From Nectonema munidae (taxonomy: Eukaryota > Nematomorpha > Nectonematoida > Nectonematidae): a stretch of DNA of 64,000 bases. Made by a program: the position numbers and the translations under genes. This document shows, in pieces, positions 35,535 to 49,745 of this stretch. Below the pieces are notes generated by a model, which did no database searches, was not told the DNA's origin, and worked only from the letters and a program-made list of their open reading frames with translations. The stretch is taken from NCBI GenBank assembly GCA_030549495.1, contig JAUIRK010000129.1, positions 360,001 through 424,000 of the forward strand, in the 5' to 3' direction. The number at the start of each line of letters is the position of its first letter. Within the stretch, counting starts at the first letter, position 1.

Positions 35535-35850
35535 ACTCGAATCCTTTATTCCTTCTGGAACTCCTATTCTCGAGAGCATGATTGTGCGAACGCATGTAAT
35601 TTCTCTTTATAGAGCCATTCAATGAGAGGAAGTGATGTATAAAATCTATGGATCGTAATGTTGCGACCTTCTAAAGAAGTGTGACGCTTAACCTTCTCTA
35701 TTAACTGCCTAACAGCTTCTAAGGTAGTATTTACATGAAATGGGCCTGCCCCTTCAATCTGTTTGCCTGCATATACAATTGATTGAAAAGTGTAGGGAAA
35801 CTCAACAGAACTTGAGAGCGGAACAAAAGCCCATATTTCGAAGGTTTAAG
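35535..35850 (-). pseudogene. piggyBac-family transposase fragment
   Basis: Antisense frames read PSKYGLLFRS, SSVEFPYTFQSIVYAGKQIE, GPFHVNTTLEAVRQLIEKVK, GRNITIHRFYTSLPLIEWLY and KEKLHAFAQSCSRE. This is the central DDE part of a piggyBac/PGBD-type protein, around the second catalytic Asp, where the motif here reads HRFYTSLPL in place of the usual DNFFTS-like form. One frame shift occurs near the start and a stop after SRE. No N- or C-terminal parts were found nearby. Confidence 0.75.
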
Positions 35851-35859
35851 CGGATTGTA

Positions 35860-36885
35860 AACTTTAAAATTGATTGCTTCATTGCAAACAGTTAAAAAGG
35901 GGTAAGTGAGATACGTTCATTCAGTTGATATTATATACGATTTCTAGTTCTGAAGTTCATTTGAAGCCACTAAATAATCTAAGGAAGTTTTTTTACTTAT
36001 TATTGTTTCATTTTGTTGTTATTTAGAACACTAAAGGTTTCCTTATTTAAATTTTAAATATCTTTGGAAATAGAGCTTATCAAAAAATTGAATACCATAT
36101 TTGAGTTGATCTTTAAATTTTACATAACTTTTTAAATAAATGCACCACTATTCATTTAAAAAAATTGTTGAACAGTGTTATGCTAGAGTTAGTTTCTATA
36201 TGATATAGAATTCATTTTAGAAGTGCTTTAACCATTGATTGTCGTTCTTCAAATATCCAAACGACTAAATTTTATTTCCTTTTTAAACAAATCTCAAAAG
36301 TTTTTATTACGATTAAATTGAATTATGGAATTTTTTCTGCACCATCTCCCAAATTGACAATTCTATCTTTACTATATCATATTGTCTTCGATATTCTTTC
36401 TCTGAGTTTTGTATATACAATTTTTAGAAGCCTATATTTCAAAAAGTAATTAATTCGAGACACCCACGGCTCAAGAAAAGTATTTTTTCTTAAAATCTAA
36501 ACATGAAATCCAAATTGTTTTAATAAAAATCTTGACAACTGCCATATTTAGGAGGCATGAAATTAGCTTGAGGGTTGATGGAAGTTATTATACGGTGGAC
36601 AGTCTCCCACGCAATAAGCGTTTACCTTTTTATCCATATAACTAACTAACTAACTACTGTTAGTTGTCCTCAGAGGTATTTTTTGATTTGCTGAAAAATA
36701 TTTTAGAAACGTGGAAGTAAAATCATGCGACTTTTAGTATTTCATCCTTCCTTCGATGTTTTACAGAGAAATGAAAAATAATTTTATTAAAATATCTAAA
36801 TTAAATATTTGAAAGTCAGGCAGGAATGCGTCTTTAAAGTCTTCTCCGTTGTCTCATGTGCATTGACTTTTGGCTAAAACATCCT
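35860..36885. other. AT-rich, 3' flank of TAF13
   Basis: No gene is recognised. A small (ACTA)n run lies at about 36642-36656. The stretch up to 36885 should contain the TAF13 3' UTR on the - strand. A polyadenylation site was not pinned down. Confidence 0.4.
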
Positions 36886-37071
36886 TTACTTTGGAGTGTT
36901 GTTGTACTCAAACTTGGCTTCGTCGAAGGCTTTTCTCGCTTTCCTCAATTCCTCGTTGACAGTGAGCAGTTCTTTCACTCTAGCAAACTTGCGAGAATCC
37001 TTCCTGATCAAAAATACGATGTCTTCTACATGTACTTTGCCCACTCTTCCGATTTCCAGAGCTTTTCGCGT
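36886..37071 (-). CDS. TAF13: TAF13, TFIID subunit, exon 2
   Basis: This encodes the second half of the TAF13 histone fold. TAF13 pairs with TAF11 in the nuclear general transcription factor TFIID. The exon follows an AG acceptor (AAACTTGACGAGTTTAG) and reads TRKALEIGRVGKVHVEDIVF, then LIRKDSRKFARVKELLTVNE, then ELRKARKAFDEAKFE, and stops at 36886-36888. VEDIVFLIRKD-RKFARV-LLT-NEEL is the most conserved stretch of TAF13 and fits at nearly every position. The phase-0 join to exon 1 gives ITDM-TRKALEIG, as in the vertebrate protein. The short C-terminal tail NNTPK is not conserved. The + strand frame over this exon is a shadow. Confidence 0.93.
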   Translation of the reverse strand, partial: TRKALEIGRVGKVHVEDIVFLIRKDSRKFARVKELLTVNEELRKARKAFDEAKFEYNNTPK

Positions 37072-37869
37072 CTAAACTCGTCAAGTTTAAAAGGGTGCAA
37101 CATTAGTAAAATGTGATAACTACTCGGACATAAGCAGCGTTATAGACTCGTAGCTACACTTTCTTTTTTCGGAATCAGAGTAGAACTCAGAAAAACAAAT
37201 TCAGACTCCGACTCTATGAACCTCTATGAAGCGCCCCAAAAATATATTATTAAGTACCTAAGAACAGTGGGGAAACATAGAGGGCAGTTGCCCGGTTGCA
37301 AAATTATGTTTAGGAAAGCATTTATCCTAACTTGTGTATTGCATTACGTTAATTTAACTCCTTCGGTTACTGTAATCAATAGGGATAAATCTTTTAATCT
37401 TTAAATTATATAGAATACTTTCTTATAAAAAAATATTGGCCAGCTACAAAAATTTGTTGACTCTTTTTGAAATTCCTTGCTACATCACTGTCTCTGATCA
37501 ACTATAGCTCAAATTCGCATTATTATATCAAATGAACTGGAAATTAATAATTAGATTTTAAATACCCATTCAAAGAATATATATATATATATATAAAGAC
37601 TTTCCTTGAAACAAAAGTAATACAAAATTTTACTCACAAGAAAAACAAGTCTATTAAAATAAAATAAAGATATTTAATTCCTTCTTCTTTCTTAAAATGT
37701 AATCTGGATTTAATAAATATTCAGAGAATTCAAATTTATTGCGGGCTAAACGCTTTTTCGCCTCACCCCAAGATTCAGTCATATCGTCTTCTATCTCTAC
37801 AACCAAACATCGGATAACTGTACAAAGATAAAGGTTTTTTGAAGAGTCCAATTTGAAAATAAGTACTAC
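37072..37869 (-). other. TAF13 intron
   Basis: A 798-bp intron with GTAGTA at its 5' end and TTTAG at its 3' end. It contains a short (AT)n run near 37578-37595. No gene or element was recognised in it. Confidence 0.75.
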
Positions 37870-38025
37870 CATATCAGTGATGAAGTTGATGACAAGATCC
37901 TCTAGCGCATCTACCGTTTCTGTGTATGGATTTTCATCGTCGCCAAAGCCGTACAACATGCATCGCAGTTCTTTCGAAAAGAGAGGTTTTCTTTCCAGAG
38001 AGACTGCTGACACCGAAGAATTCAT
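37870..38025 (-). CDS. TAF13: TAF13, TFIID subunit, exon 1
   Basis: The exon reads MNSSVSAVSLERKPLFSKEL, RCMLYGFGDDENPYTETVDA and LEDLVINFITDM, then the donor GTAGTA. LFSKELR-M-YGFGDD-NPY-E-VD-LEDLV is the diagnostic start of the TAF13 histone fold. The Met at 38025 gives a 113-residue protein in total, slightly shorter than the 124 residues of human TAF13. The frame stays open further upstream to 38059 (acidic EGGEDENHVE), where a TTTGAAG could be a splice acceptor, so a longer acidic N-terminus from an upstream exon is also possible; vertebrate TAF13 does have an acidic N-terminus. Confidence 0.9.
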
Positions 38026-38061
38026 TTCCACATGATTTTCATCTTCACCTCCTTCCTTCAA

Positions 38062-38668
38062 ATAAAAGTATCACAAAGATAGAAAAATGATAGTGGCAAT
38101 CATGATATTAAAAAGTTTCTGGTTACAACAAATTTAAATTTATATCACGATTCCTTACAACGATTGTTGCTAATTATTTTATGATTTTTTTTAAAAAGCT
38201 TCAAAAATAATGAAAATATTTTTTCATATGAGCAGAGCATACAAAGGGTTGTTTCTTTAAAGTTTACTCACTAATTAATACAGGTAAATATTAAATTAAA
38301 ATTTATTCCTTTAAATTAAATTAACCTTATTATAGTGAGCATATTTATTGAGTCCCCCTAGCAGGGTTGGATGAAATACATTTGTATTTGCATTGTATAT
38401 GTAATTAAATAAAAAATTGATGTAATTGACGTATCACATCATACATGACAGGATAACAATAAAAGAAACTCAAAATTCACCTCGGGGAATTTCCGTTTAC
38501 CGGTGAAGCTGAGCTATAAGTATTGTGTATATCGAATTGATTGAAGTGATGGATATATTTATATGCCAATTTGAGGATGATTTACAAGCAAGTCTTGTGC
38601 GTATTTTATAGTAGCCTATGAAGCTAAGAATAGTGTTGTTTTACAACTTGTTTTATTTATAGTATTAA
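38062..38668. other. Upstream flank of TAF13
   Basis: No gene is recognised. It would include the TAF13 promoter and possibly a first exon; no clear TATA or initiator element could be assigned. Confidence 0.35.
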
Positions 38669-38779
38669 CCCTATTAGTACTGGGCAAAATTTGTCCGCTC
38701 AAGTGCTGGGGGGCGTAAACTGCCCCCCCTATTTTTCTCAGATATTAATAAGTTTTTATAAATATTTTTAATGTTACAT

Positions 38780-39720
38780 ATATATTTCAAGTATGCTGAA
38801 TTCAGTGGTGATGTCCATTTTTTATCAAAATCAATCAAACCTGTCAAAAAATTGATTTATATTTGACAGCTCATCTCAAAAAGGAACTTTTTATTTAAAT
38901 AATTATATAAAGTTTTTTACGCATGTATACCCATTTTCAAATATGCTGAATTCAGTGGTGATATTTATTTTTTATGAAAATCAATCAAACCTGTCAAAAA
39001 ATTGATCTAAATGTCACAGCTCATCTCAAAAAAGAAACTAAATAATTATATAAAGTTTTTTACACATGTATACCCACTTTCAAATATTCTGAATTCAGTG
39101 GCGATATTCATTTTTTATGAAAATCAATTAAACCTGTCAAAAAATTGATCTAAATGTGACAGCTCATCTCAAAAAAGAACTTTTTATCTAAATAAGTATA
39201 TAAAGTTTTTTACACATGTATACCCATTTTCAAATATGCTGAATCCAGTGGTGATATTCATTTTTATGAAAATCAATCAAACCTGTCAAAAAATTGATCT
39301 AAATGTGACAGCTCATCTCAAAAAGGAACTTTTTATCTAAATAAGTATATAAAGTTTTTTACACATGTATACCCATTTTCAAATATGCTGAATTGAGTGG
39401 TGATATTAATTTTTTATGAAAAGCATTCAAACCTGTCAAAAAAGTGATTTATATATGACAGCTCATCTCAAAAAAAACTTTTTATCTAAATAATTATATA
39501 ATGTTTTTTACACATATACACCCATTTTCAGGCATGCTGAATTCAGCGGTGTTATTCATTTTTTTTATAAAAATCAATTAAAGTTATCAAATCATTGCTT
39601 TTATATGACAGCTCATCTTAAAAAAGAAACTTTTTATCTAAGTAATAATATAAAGTTTTTTACACATATATACCCATTTTTAAGCATGCGTAATTTAGTG
39701 GTGATATTCATTTTTTTTAT
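38780..39720. repeat. 150-bp tandem array A, about seven units (copy 2)
   Basis: The same unit as in copy 1, with phrases GTGATATTCATTTTTTATG and GTGACAGCTCATCTC. It has fewer and more diverged units than copy 1, especially after 39390. Different unit numbers in two otherwise alike copies point to unequal exchange or slippage after or during transposition. The frame at 39605-40030 is a repeat artefact. Confidence 0.9.
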
Positions 39721-40764
39721 AAAAATCAATCAAAACTGTCAAAAAAATGATTTATCCCAAAAAGAAAGGATCAGGCACGGTTTTATTACGTTTAATAGAA
39801 AGTATAGGGAGGTGATGAAGTTTACCGTGTATGGCATTTTATACACATATACCTATTTTCAAGTAGGCTGTGTTTACTGGTTATATTCTTTTTTTTTTAT
39901 AAATATTAGTCAAACCTTACAAAATAATTTAAATATGACAGCCCATGTCAAAATTAAAATTTTTATTCTTTTAAATTTTTTTATACATTTCAAGTATGCA
40001 GAATTTAATGGTGATGTTCATTTTTTATGAAATCAATAAAACCTATCAAAAAATCGAATAAACCTGTAAATCAATGTCAAATATATAAACATAAAAATAA
40101 CTTCTACTTGCAGTATTTCTGGTAATTATTTTCTTAATTTATTTAATAAACCAACTTTAGGTGTTTAATTCACTCAAAATATTTCATTCTACAGTAACTT
40201 ACTCGATAGGACCTCCATCTTTTTGGCTACAAATTCTTTATCGGCTCGTAGTCTCTACGTCATATTATAATTTACAGTATGTAATTTTGGTATTCATTCT
40301 ATGATGATCCTTTCTTGGTAGCTCTTTTTTCATTAGAAATTTATATTCTTCAATGTGTGCTCGAAAATTTTTTTATAGGGATAAAATTACTTTATTCCTC
40401 TCTCAAAGCATTCTGATTAAAGAATCTTCTTGATGATCTTAGACTTTTTTTTATCAGTTCGTGTATTTTATTATCAGGCCTGAATATTTGTCAACCAATC
40501 TTATTTCAAAGGAATTTTTCTGATGAATCATTCGTGATGTTGATTGTTCAATTACAAAAAGTTGTCAACGTTCTTCATCTAAAAAATTATCTCTTTGACA
40601 CAAAAGGAAAAAGATGGACAAATTCAATTTAAATTAAAAATATCTTGATAGTGACTAAATTCTCACATATTGGCATCTGTGCCAATTTTGATAAATCTGA
40701 CCTATTCTAAATTTTCAGATTTCCTACCCATCTTAACTAAATGTTAATTGTAATCCTATATGAT

Positions 40765-42372
40765 AATTATAGCAAATTCAAAAAATGCCTAAATTCTTTG
40801 CTTAAACTTTAAATGCAAAATGCTTTTTAAAAAGTTTCTGTTAAGTTTTTTTTATGATAAAGATTTATCATAACATCTAATTGTAGTTCTTATCAGGTAC
40901 TTTCACGTTTTCCATTAAAATTTCGTTTTTGTTCAATATATTATTTAGCATTGGAACTTCTTTCGCTTTTTTGAGTTGCCTTTTCGCAAACTACGTTGCT
41001 TTCTTCTCTTGTTTTTTTCTGATAATTTCCCATCTTTTTTCTAATCGTTGGAAATATTTTATCCAAGTCCAAATGTCTCCTGTTTTTGGTTCTATATCTT
41101 GATATGCCTCATGAACACAGTATTCTCTCTTTCCTTTTCCCTAAATCCAGCAACTTTGTACTTTAATATTTCCTTCATTTTCTGATAAAGATTCTACAAC
41201 TCTCTTTGCTTTTTCAACAATATTCCCCAAACTCCCAATTTTCCTAACATCACTTTTTTCCAACCAAAAGCCCTCAACCGCCCCTCGTAACAACCTTGGT
41301 AGCCTTTCTTGAATTTTCTCCTTCTTTTGTTTTCCCTCAACATCTTGGGAAGAATTAGTTTCCTTTTCCAATCTTTTCGATATCAAGCAACAATGAAAGA
41401 TGCCCAAACAAAATATATGGAATAAATTTGGATACAAAATTTTTCTTTCCGCTTTTTTCTGATGAGCTCCTAATAAGAAGAAATTTTCCTTTTGTTCCCA
41501 GGTTTTTTTTCTTCATCAATATTTGTATTTTTTGGCACACGAAGTTGAAAAACAAACGTCTTGGTCCTTTTTAGGGAAATTTAAATCACCAACTAAAACA
41601 TTAACATAGTTGTTTGCAATGTAGCCTCTACAATTAAAAATTTCTTTCCTTTTTCTTTATATCTCTTTACACTTCGCAAGCTTTTAATGTAGTATCGACA
41701 GGATTTGCTTGGGGCTCTACCCTGTTTTGTATTCTTTAATTGAAGGTGTTCAGTTTATTAAGGGTTTTTGTGATAAGAAAGTTCTGTTTTTTTTATGAAT
41801 TATTATCGTGATGGGTTTGACTGGAAGAAGTGGAAGATAATTTTTTGTTTTTTCGTTTTTCATGCTTTCAATAAAAAAATTTGTGTGATTAACAGGCGTT
41901 ACAAAGTTCAAAATTCTTTTTAGGGTTGTTTTGAACTCATCAGGAAACTTTACTAATATTTCTTTACCTTTGCATGCTTTTGCGTTTTGGCTTTGTCAAA
42001 CAAGAGAAAACACAAAAAAACTTATACAGTTTAGTTAGAAAAATTAAAAGAGAAGAAGAATTAACAAAAAAAAAAGGAAATTATATGACAACGAGTAATT
42101 AGAGTTTGTATAAATGAAAGTTTCGACAGTTTAATGGTTAGTGTAATACGTTTCAATATTCAAAGATTGGTTCTACAAGTGATAGTATCTAACTATATCT
42201 TGTCAAAGATAAATACTTGAAGGTTGCATCCAGCACAATGTTGTCTTTTGCAAACAAAATTGTTACTACGTGATATCAAACATACAAGAAAGAAGAAAAA
42301 ATAAATATAAAAGCTTGAAGCCTTTTCTCAGATTATTATTGCAATGTGTTTTCTTTTGTTCTTGATTTAGAG
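40765..42372 (-). other. Insert part 1, unassigned antisense frames
   Basis: This segment is absent from copy 1 of the surrounding element. Antisense frames at 41555-41355, 41437-41141 and about 41120-40890 are rich in Lys and Glu (ERLPRLLRGAVEGFWLEKSD, then HEAYQDIEPKTGDIWTWIKY) and look more coding than their surroundings. A stretch upstream has VNVLVGDLNFPKKDQDV. No family was recognised; a decayed retroelement or a degraded host gene are both possible. Confidence 0.3.
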
Positions 42373-45054
<2,682 letters not shown>

Positions 45055-45062
45055 ATTTAGAG

Positions 45063-45865
45063 TAATTCGAAGGCATGAAATGTTATTCGAATGTGGGAAA
45101 TGAGTGTTGTAATAGAAATAAAATCATAATGCAAGCATATTTGAGTATCAAAGATGTTCATTTAACAAATTTGCATACAGTCTATCCTAGATCTAACTTA
45201 CCCTGATTTACGTTGAGTAAATTTCACGTCATTGCAGAATTATCGTTTAATTATTAATTTTTTTGTTATTTTATGTATCAAAAATTTTATAAATGTAGGC
45301 AAGTCGTAGTCGTAAAGTTTGTTCTACAATAAGTAACATATATAAAGCTAGTTAGACAACAAAACAGTGCATTCTTAAGGAATGCAAAGGATAACAAGTC
45401 GACTCTATCGCTAATTGTTATCCCCGATGAAATTCTACTTTGTCAATATACTTGCCACCAAATGAGTTTTCAATGTATAACACTATTTAACATCGTTCAA
45501 TTTGGACCATTTGTCATCCAGGATAGGATTTTTGTGTTATATAATTGATAAGTTAAAGGTCAACCTAGACTTCACTGATCTTGTGATTTATTTCTGGGTG
45601 CCAGTTCGTCTCGGAAAAAATGTAGGGCATCTGTGTTCTAAAAATAAGAATTTATCAAAAAAAGTCAACCCCATTTTTCTAAAATTGCTTTTATTGACTT
45701 ATTAGCTAAAAAAATTGACTTTATCCTTAAAAACTCAAAAAATTGACTTTATTGACCTTATAAATTTCTGAAAATTTAAATTTGTTTACTTTTATGCTTC
45801 TATTTCAGCGTTTCTAAAATATACTAGCATTAAAATAAAAATTGACTTTATTGACTTTTTCGCGC
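45063..45865. other. Insert part 2, no gene recognised
   Basis: This is the remainder of the segment that interrupts copy 2. The phrase AAAATTGACTTTATTGAC recurs three times between 45700 and 45860. A + strand frame at 45502-45705 is not recognised. Confidence 0.4.
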
Positions 45866-46129
45866 TCTAAATTGTAGATCTTCCATTTAGTCAAGATACA
45901 TATTTTTTTAATTATTTGTTTTGATCACATGTTCTCTTTTCAATTAGTTTTCAACTTGGTTCCTTCTCTCATACAAATTTTCAAAAGATTTTATAATACG
46001 TTTTATTTTTTTTTAATAAATATTTCATACTCAAGATGATTGTAGAAAGTATTATAAGCCAAAATATACAAAAAAAAAATATATTTTTACTATATACCTA
46101 ATATGCAGCCATTTTTTGAAAACTTTTTA

Positions 46130-47260
46130 CAGAACTGATTTTCAGGCATACATTACTAATTCAATTGCCACTTCGAGATATTTTTTAACCGTATTATCCA
46201 AAATCCAGTACAGAAATAAAATAAGCATAGTCGATTTGGTATAAAACAGATATTTTATTTTTTTGAAAATATTTTTGAAGACAGTATCTAGAAGTAAACC
46301 GCAAATCTGATTCAAGCTTCCAGATATTTTAAAACCATAAATGCCAAACCTGAGTCCAAAAATGAAACCAGAATCTTCCATTTGGCATAAAAACAGATAT
46401 TTTATTTATTTCAAAAATATTTCTGTAGACATTAGACGTAAATCGAAAATTTGATTGACACTTTCAGACATTTAAAACCTCTAATTGCAAAAAATGATTT
46501 CAGAAATTAAAATTATCATGGTCGAATTGGTATAAAAACATATATTTCCTGTAAAATTAGAGAGAATATTTTGGGATATAGTTTTAAGACATAAATCTCA
46601 AAACCTCTAAATGCGAAAACTGTGTTCAGAAATGAAATCATTATGATATATTTGCTATAAAAACAAATTTTAGAATTAAACGCAAATTTAATTGATACGT
46701 ATATGTATTTTCAAATTCAAACTGCAAAAATTGAGTCCATAAATGAAACTAGCATGGTTGATTTGGTATAAAAACATATATTTAATTGTAAAATTTGAAT
46801 GAATGTTTTTGGAGACAATTTTTAGAAGTAAACCGCAAATTTGATTAACACTTATAGGTATTTTCACATCCTAAACGTAAAAAATGAGTCCAGAAATGAA
46901 ACCAGCATGGCCGATTTAGTATAACACATATATTTCATTGTAAAATTTGAATGAATGTTTTTGGAGATAATTTTTAGAAGTAAACCGCAAATTTGATTAA
47001 CACTTATAGGTATTTCCAGATCCTAAGCGTAAAATATTAGTCCAGAAATGAAACCAGCATGGCCGATTTAGTATAACACATATATTTTATGTAAAATGTG
47101 AAGGAATGTTTTTGGAGACAATTTTCAGAAGTAAACCGTAAATTTGATTAATACTTATAGGTATTTTCAAATCCTAAATGTAAAAATGGGGTCCAGAAAT
47201 GAAAACAGCATGACCGATTTAGTATAAAAACATATATTTTATGTAAAATTTGAAGGTATA
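46130..47260. repeat. Tandem array B of diverged units (copy 2)
   Basis: This corresponds unit by unit to 31060-32050, including the GTAAACCGCAAATTTGATT and GAGTCCAGAAATGAAACCAG phrases. One additional unit (about 46920-47060) is present relative to copy 1. Confidence 0.85.
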
Positions 47261-47637
47261 TTTTATTAGGTATATTTTTGATCAATCAAAATTTTGATTG
47301 ACATTTTCTAAAAAGTAGCCATGATTATTGAAAAAATTAAAAATATAAAGTGTTATGCGTTCCAAACTGTATATAATTATAAATTTTCAGGGTATTATAT
47401 AATATAGATCCTAAGTTATAAGGTTAAGTACAGATAATGTCAAAATTTTGATGAAAAATTTTAATTTTTGATTTTGATTGACAGTTTTGGACATGAAGGG
47501 GTCATTCAACTACCATGAAAATGGTTTCAAAAGATGCAGCTTGCGATTTTGGGAAAAGTCACAAAATTTGGAGATATGATTCAGCGAATTTTCTACAATT
47601 AATTTTTTTAGTGAAGGGGGCGTAATAATAAGGTTAA

Positions 47638-49745
47638 TTCACGTGATATTAAAAACAAAACCATAATAATGAAAGAAGAAGAGTTCTATCTTTTGATGTA
47701 AACCCATTGAAATACGGGTACGATGTAAAAACCTACATAATATTAAAACAGTTTGCTTATAACATAATTGCGGCAGTGATTGGCAACCTTTTTACTGTCA
47801 TGGCCAAACTTTGATAATAATTTGTCAAAATACCCAAAAACTTATTTTTCTTATCAGTGTTCCGTCAGAACCACTGGAGACAACTTTAATTAATAAATAC
47901 ATAAATCTTTAAAGAATTTTTATTGTAGAGTTATACACATTTAATAACAAAAAAACGCTGCTTGATTGTACTAGAGTGTTGTGCAACATCGAAACTATCA
48001 GATAAAGTGTTTAAAAAACCAGGAAATTTGGCCAAAAAAATTATATTGTGTATTATAGATAAGAATATTTCTATAAGTATCATGAAAAGTATATATGTAA
48101 TTGTCAAATTAATAAATGTATTTGAATTGTACTTCAAAATTTGGTAGTAAGAATATCGGTATCAACCCTGGTCTCATCCTAATGTGTAAAATATGCAGAT
48201 TTCTAACAGTAGTATGGACGAAAAATAAATACAAAATAATTTTTAGCAATGATGACAAAACTACAAATAAAGAGTAATAAACTAGATATGCATGGTAAAG
48301 TAACTAAAATTAGTAGAAATAGCATAGGATGGAATATTAAGTATAATTAAATTAAACTTAGTTGTGTTGGAAATATTAAATAAAGCATTTTCCCTAGCGT
48401 AATTTTAAGTTTTCTATTATTGACAACTTAACTTGTATACATAAAATTCCATTGAAAAAGAAAGATGATTAGTAATCAAAATTCTGGTCCTGAAATGGTT
48501 ATGACTAGAATTTCATTTAAAATTTATTTCAACCCTATTTCCCTTGAGAAAGAAAATTTATATATTGCTTGTAACTCATAAAATAGTATATCTTATTATT
48601 CAACATTTATTTATTTCTTAATAATCAAATTATTAAAAATATAAGGCTTAAAATAAGTTTATTATAAACAGGAACCTCATCTCCATTTTCAATCATGAAA
48701 AAATTTTATAATAAAATAAATTTGCTAAATAAATATACTTTTTATAGGAACTAAAAAGAATTTTCTTGTTATCACGAAGAGTAAGAATATAAAATTTTAA
48801 CAATTAACACCTAGCTTTTAAATAATCATCTAGTTAATAAAAAAGATTATCTGAATATATAAAATTATAGATATGAAGGTTTATTCTGAATTTAAATGCG
48901 ATACCCACAACTAAATGTATAAAAATTAATCAAAGTGATTTAAAATACTATTTAAAATGCAATAAAACAACTATGAATGCTGTGTCTGATAAAGAAAACT
49001 TAGTTATAGAGCAACACATAAGTATAATTGGATTTAAAATAAAATTTGTTTGAAAAGAAGCGCCCCTAAATTAAAATTTTTTTTCTAAATTATAAAAATA
49101 AAGAATCTGATATTGTTTTTTTCGGGTCGCTAAAATATTCATAATGGGGTTACAATTTAAAGAAATTTTTGAACAACTGAATTAAATTACAAAGCAAAAG
49201 ATTTTAAAATAAGGGAAAAATTTCAAAAGAAGTGTAGTACAATAAAGTTCATAGTGAAAATAAAGACTTAATATTTTAACTCCATAAATGGGCAGGCTTA
49301 GTTTGCACTTTTTAGTTAAAGAAAAAAACATAATGCACACTCGCTATTTAAAATTGCACTCGCAAAAATATTAAGAATTCCTTCTGTTTATATATGACAA
49401 CCAACCCAAAAAATATTATGCCCAAAACAAAATTAATTAACTTTGCCAAACTTCCTAAAATAAATAACCGAAAAATAGTGTTAAAAAAGAATGGGGTAAA
49501 ATAATAAATATAAATTCTTAAATACTTTACATATGCATAAAAGGATTAATTGAATATTTGGTCACAATGATGAACAAAAATTCCATTGAAGAACATATTT
49601 AAGGAATAAAATGGAGGTTAATATAGAAATATAAAAAAATTAAATATGTAAAATAAGCTTGAATAGTGAAAATATTATATATAACTTATGTACATCAAAG
49701 GCTATACAGAGTAGGATTTGAGACCCATTTATCTTTTGAATTCAT
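47638..49745. other. AT-rich, no gene; possible lone hAT end
   Basis: Near 47774 the sequence CAGTGATTGGCAACCTTTTT followed by TGTCATGGCC is a typical hAT terminus, but no partner end was found. Otherwise this is AT-rich DNA without credible reading frames. The frames at 47931-48147 on both strands are unrecognised. Confidence 0.4.

Noticed and set aside
36856-37116. 86-codon + strand frame
   Set aside because: It is the shadow of TAF13 exon 2; the antisense reading gives the conserved histone-fold sequence.
37853-38035. 60-codon + strand frame
   Set aside because: It is the shadow of TAF13 exon 1 on the other strand.
39605-40030. 141-codon frame in copy 2
   Set aside because: It runs through array A and its 3' flank, with no similarity to a protein and no counterpart frame in copy 1.
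47774-47812. hAT-type terminus CAGTGATTGGCAACC
   Set aside because: No partner end or target duplicate was located; kept only as a note.
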